Below, piece after piece: positions 61,462 to 64,000 of a stretch of 64,000 nt of DNA. Positions within the stretch are counted from its first letter, which is position 1, and each line of letters starts with the position of its first letter. This DNA comes from Cohnella sp. CFH 77786 (GTDB taxonomy: Bacteria; Bacillota; Bacilli; Paenibacillales; Paenibacillaceae): contig NZ_WJIB01000005.1 in the NCBI RefSeq assembly GCF_019400745.1, positions 124,001 through 188,000 of the forward strand. Direction: 5' to 3'. A model generated the notes under the pieces. It saw only the letters and a list, made by a program, of their open reading frames with translations. It was not told where the DNA came from and searched no databases. Position numbers and translations under genes: made by a program.

Positions 61462-61485
61462 CTCGTTAGGGCTAGCCCTAACGAG
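61462..61485. promoter_or_regulatory. Perfect 24-bp palindrome between the cytochrome and YdcZ genes
   Basis: The half-site CTCGTTAGGGCT is followed by its exact complement AGCCCTAACGAG with no spacer. It lies 66 bp upstream of the cytochrome start and 165 bp upstream of the YdcZ start. With no spacer it suits a dimeric repressor better than an RNA hairpin. The cognate regulator is not obvious here. Confidence 0.55.
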
Positions 61486-61649
61486 GTCCGCTCATGATCG
61501 AGAAAATGTACAAGAAAGGTCCGAATACACGGTCGCGCGGTCAGGTTTTGCCGTCAGTGGCGCTGCTCAACTCGAATAGGACATCTGTCCTTTCGACAAC
61601 TCCGCGTTTCGATTTTAATGGGGAGAGAACGGAACGGGGGAGATCGGAA

Positions 61650-62075
61650 GTGAAAGGAATTCTATACGCTTTGTTGGCAGGAGCTTTCATCACGCTGCAA
61701 GGTGTGGCGAATGCCCGGATCAGCCGAGACATCGGGACCTGGCAGGCGGCCACGTTGACGCAGTTTACCGGCTTCGCGGCGGCCCTGTTGATCCTGATTT
61801 TCGTACGGAACGCGGAGTGGCCGCGTTTGAAGCAAGTCAAGCCCCTCTATTTGTCCGGAGGTGCTTTCGCGGCCGTCATCATTTTCGGCAACGTCACGGC
61901 GATCCACCATATCGGAGTGACCCTGTCGGTCGCGGCTCTGCTGATCGCCCAGCTGGGTCTGACATTCCTGATCGACGGCAACGGATGGTTCGGCGCTGCC
62001 AAACGCAAGATGGGGCTGCCGCAGTTCCTCGGCATCGGGATCATGATCGCCGGCGTGTTGATTCTCAAAATATGA
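61650..62075 (+). CDS. YdcZ-type DMT half-transporter 1
   Basis: 141 residues with five membrane helices. It belongs to the short DMT family (YdcZ): ILYALLAGAFITLQGVANARISRDIGT-like start and the LLIAQLGLTFLIDGNGWFG block near the end. Start GTG 61650 with GGGGAGATC. Members occur as tandem pairs that form heterodimers; the partner follows after 16 bp. Substrate unknown. Confidence 0.82.
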   Translation: MKGILYALLAGAFITLQGVANARISRDIGTWQAATLTQFTGFAAALLILIFVRNAEWPRLKQVKPLYLSGGAFAAVIIFGNVTAIHHIGVTLSVAALLIAQLGLTFLIDGNGWFGAAKRKMGLPQFLGIGIMIAGVLILKI

Positions 62076-62091
62076 GGAGGAACAGACAGGC

Positions 62092-62547
62092 ATGATCGTT
62101 GGACTATTCATGGCGGTTGTCGCAGGTGCGCTGGTCGGTTTGCAAAATATTTTCAACAGCAAGGTGAACGAACGGGCGGGAACTTGGCCGACGACCGCAC
62201 TCGTCCTGGGCCTGGGGTTTCTGGCTTCGTTGTCGATCGGTTTTCTCGCGGAAGGGAAGCGGCTGTTTGCGTTGCAGGATATGCAGACGTGGTACTGGTT
62301 CAGCGGCTTGATCGGCGTTGGGGTGGTCGTGTGTTTGGTGCAGGGAATCAAACGGCTCGACCCGACGTACGCTGTCTCCATCATGCTGATCTCGCAGATC
62401 GGATTCGCGTTGCTGTGGGATTCTCTTGGATGGCTCGGACTGGAAAAAGTCCCTTTTTCGTGGAAGCAGCCGGTCGGCGTCCTGGTGATCGCATTCGGAA
62501 TCGTCGTTTTCAAGCTTGGCGGCGCCCGCCGCGCCGAGCCCGCGTGA
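62092..62547 (+). CDS. YdcZ-type DMT half-transporter 2
   Basis: 151 residues, five membrane helices, homologous to the preceding gene (GLFMAVVAGALVGLQNIFNS; SIMLISQIGFALLWDSLGWLG). The pair probably assembles as an antiparallel dimer. Start ATG 62092 with GAGGAGGAA. The stop codon lies in the left arm of the terminator hairpin. Confidence 0.82.
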   Translation: MIVGLFMAVVAGALVGLQNIFNSKVNERAGTWPTTALVLGLGFLASLSIGFLAEGKRLFALQDMQTWYWFSGLIGVGVVVCLVQGIKRLDPTYAVSIMLISQIGFALLWDSLGWLGLEKVPFSWKQPVGVLVIAFGIVVFKLGGARRAEPA

Positions 62548-62561
62548 ATCGCGGGCTTTAT
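62537..62561 (+). terminator. Terminator of the YdcZ pair
   Basis: AGCCCGCG pairs with CGCGGGCT (8 bp, 5-nt loop) followed by TTATTG. The stop codon TGA is in the loop. Confidence 0.7.
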
Positions 62562-62685
62562 TGCATACGAGAACCGAGCGGAGACATGAAGTACGAAGGA
62601 ATCATAAGCCAAGTCGGAGACGGCGTATACTGCTAGCGAACGACATGGATCTATCTCTGCAAGTAAAAGCCGCATAGGACGAACC

Positions 62686-62720
62686 AAAGGCTTCGCTGAT
62701 CCTCGGTGAAGCCTTTGCCT
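62686..62720 (+). terminator. Hairpin upstream of the acyl-CoA dehydrogenase gene
   Basis: AAAGGCTTC pairs with GAAGCCTTT (9 bp, 13-nt loop) and is followed by GCCTTTGCG. It may be a second terminator or a leader attenuator, since it lies 56 bp before the next start codon. Confidence 0.4.
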
Positions 62721-62771
62721 TTGCGTTAGCCCGATTGCTCGTAATCCACAGGCGGGAGGATGATCGACTTG

Positions 62772-63935
62772 ATGGATTTCGCCTTGACGGAAGAGCAGCG
62801 GATGATCCGCTCCATGGTGAGGGAATTCGCCGAACGGGAAATCTCGCCGACCGCGGCCGTCCGCGACGAGGAGGAGCGGTTCGACCGGTCGCTCTTCGAT
62901 GCGTTGGGGACGCTGGGGCTGACCGGTATTCCTTGGCCGGAAGCGCTCGGCGGATCGGGAGCCGATTTTACGACCTATATTCTCGTGCTGGAGGAAATCT
63001 GCCGCGCGGACGCCTCCATTGGCGTGACGCTGTCCGTCCACGTTTCGCTGGCAGGAGGGGCGATCTATCGGTTCGGCACCGAAGAGCAGAAACGGCGATA
63101 TCTGCGGCCGATGGCGGAAGGGCGTATTCTGGGCGCTTTCGCGCTCACGGAGAGCGGCTCCGGTTCGGATGCCGGCTCCATGCGGATGACGGCGATATCG
63201 GAAGGCGATGCCTATGTGCTGAACGGGTCCAAAATGTTCGTGACCAGCGCCGGAGAAGCGGACCTCTACGTCGTATTCGCTTTGACGGATCCGGGGAAAG
63301 GCCGCGATGGCTGCAGCGCGTTTGTCGTGGAAAAAGGGGCACCCGGTTTCTCCTTCGGCAAGAAGGAGCGCAAAATGGGCATCCGTTCGTCTCCTACGGG
63401 GGAGCTGGTTTTCGCGGACTGCCGCGTTCCCATGGAGAACCGTCTTGGGAGCGAAGGGGAAGGCTTTGCCATCGCGCTGGCTCTCTTGGCCGGCGGACGT
63501 ATCGGCATCGCGGCGCAAGCCGTCGGCATCGCCCAAGCGGCGCTCGACGCCTCGCTCGCGTACGCGCAGAAGAGGATCCAGTTCGGCAAGCCGATCACGA
63601 AGCATCAGGCGATCGCGTTTAAGCTGGCCGATATGGCGACGAGGATCGAAGGGGCCCGGCTGTTAACCTATCAGGCGGCATGGCGGGAAAGCCGGGGGCT
63701 CCCGCACGGGAAAGAGTCCGCGATGGCGAAACTGTACGCTTCCGACACGGCCTTGGAGTCGACGGTGGAAGCGGTGCAAATTTTCGGCGGATACGGGTAT
63801 ACGAAGGAGTTCCCGGTCGAGCGTTATATGCGGGATGCCAAGGTTACGCAGATCTATGAGGGGACGAACGAAATCCAGCGCATCGTCATTTCCCGTTGGC
63901 TGCTGGCGGACGCGGGAGAGGAAGGCGTCCGATGA
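62772..63935 (+). CDS. Acyl-CoA dehydrogenase
   Basis: 387 residues, FAD-dependent. It introduces the 2,3 double bond into an acyl-CoA. Family motifs: MDFALTEEQ start, [19 protein letters not shown] (FAD/substrate-binding), [12 protein letters not shown], and the catalytic Glu in [17 protein letters not shown] 62772 gives the usual N-terminus; GGGAGG lies 13 bases upstream and ATG 62760 is an alternative. The end overlaps the next gene (ATGA), an IcmF-like mutase, so branched or short-chain acyl-CoA substrates are likely. Confidence 0.92.
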   Translation: MDFALTEEQRMIRSMVREFAEREISPTAAVRDEEERFDRSLFDALGTLGLTGIPWPEALGGSGADFTTYILVLEEICRADASIGVTLSVHVSLAGGAIYRFGTEEQKRRYLRPMAEGRILGAFALTESGSGSDAGSMRMTAISEGDAYVLNGSKMFVTSAGEADLYVVFALTDPGKGRDGCSAFVVEKGAPGFSFGKKERKMGIRSSPTGELVFADCRVPMENRLGSEGEGFAIALALLAGGRIGIAAQAVGIAQAALDASLAYAQKRIQFGKPITKHQAIAFKLADMATRIEGARLLTYQAAWRESRGLPHGKESAMAKLYASDTALESTVEAVQIFGGYGYTKEFPVERYMRDAKVTQIYEGTNEIQRIVISRWLLADAGEEGVR

Positions 63936-64000
63936 CGGCGGCGGATAACCGGTATCGGCCTCTGCAACCGGTTCGTTTCGTCACCGCTTCGGCTTTGTTC
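63932..64000 (+). CDS. icmF: IcmF-like (fused isobutyryl-CoA mutase) protein, 5' fragment
   Basis: Only 23 codons are in the window. The start ATG 63932 overlaps the acyl-CoA dehydrogenase stop by 4 bp. The peptide [17 protein letters not shown] matches the opening of IcmF-type adenosylcobalamin mutases, where it leads into the B12-binding domain. That fits the acyl-CoA context, but identity needs the rest of the gene. Confidence 0.5.
   Translation, partial: MTAADNRYRPLQPVRFVTASALF

Noticed and set aside
62586-62636. 16-codon ORF after the YdcZ pair
   Set aside because: It has a GGAG-like site but is too short to judge and shows no conservation clue.

Overview
The window looks like chromosome from a GC-rich, endospore-forming member of the Bacillota, most likely Paenibacillaceae (Paenibacillus/Cohnella-like). 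The evidence is a GerA-type germinant-receptor operon, a CotG-like coat protein, GerPF-like proteins, a spore-type Hsp20, a SpoIIP-type hydrolase, strong AAGGAGG ribosome sites, frequent TTG/GTG starts, and TnrA-like, Zur-like and MerR-type control sites. No rRNA, tRNA, CRISPR array, prophage or insertion sequence was seen.

Layout. 1-6300: cell-surface and peptidase genes (Calx-beta fragment, LRR/WG protein, SpoIIP-like hydrolase, oligoendopeptidase F, a lipase-like protein). 6336-9004: molybdate uptake (modA-modB plus an HTH/PBP-like regulator, without modC). 9005-10733: a 51-bp tandem repeat, a Gly-rich membrane protein and rpiA. 10733-29549: a nitrogen-assimilation island. It holds an ANTAR RNA-binding regulator with a TrpD-like partner, a nirBD pair behind a recognisable two-hairpin/terminator leader, then (after nrnB, patatin, glucosaminidase, TraX and YdjM-like genes) a second operon nirB2-nirD2-narK-nasB-nasC. 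The third NirB paralogue (nasB) has lost its siroheme cysteines. 29587-33611: a second 51-bp repeat, then a MerR-methyltransferase fusion and a SAH-deaminase-type amidohydrolase, each behind a 19-bp-spaced MerR promoter.

33682-43373: LysR/EamA pair, a gerB-A-C-type germination operon, a WYL-like mini-protein with an AraC regulator, an MFS exporter and an APH-family kinase. 43569-45560: a spore-surface island. 45570-45950: a decayed methyltransferase. 46086-56417: one long operon (zur-znuC-znuB-znuA, COG0523 GTPase, AAA ATPase, five-gene Nik/Opp-type ABC importer) preceded by two Zur-like boxes. 56477-64000: AraC regulator with a sugar-acid operon (Gfo/Idh dehydrogenase, uxaC), an orphan LuxR-type regulator, a membrane cytochrome c, a paired YdcZ transporter, an acyl-CoA dehydrogenase and the start of an IcmF-like mutase.

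How the parts fit. Molybdate uptake supplies the Mo cofactor of NasC. NarK imports nitrate/nitrite, NasB/NasC reduce nitrate, and two NirBD enzymes reduce nitrite to ammonium. Control seems layered: a consensus TnrA box beside the ANTAR operon and an RNA antitermination switch on nirBD1. The most interesting points are the complete ANTAR circuit with a TrpD-like partner, the MerR-methyltransferase/deaminase pair with an insulating RBS hairpin, and the zinc operon that includes an uncharacterised AAA ATPase.
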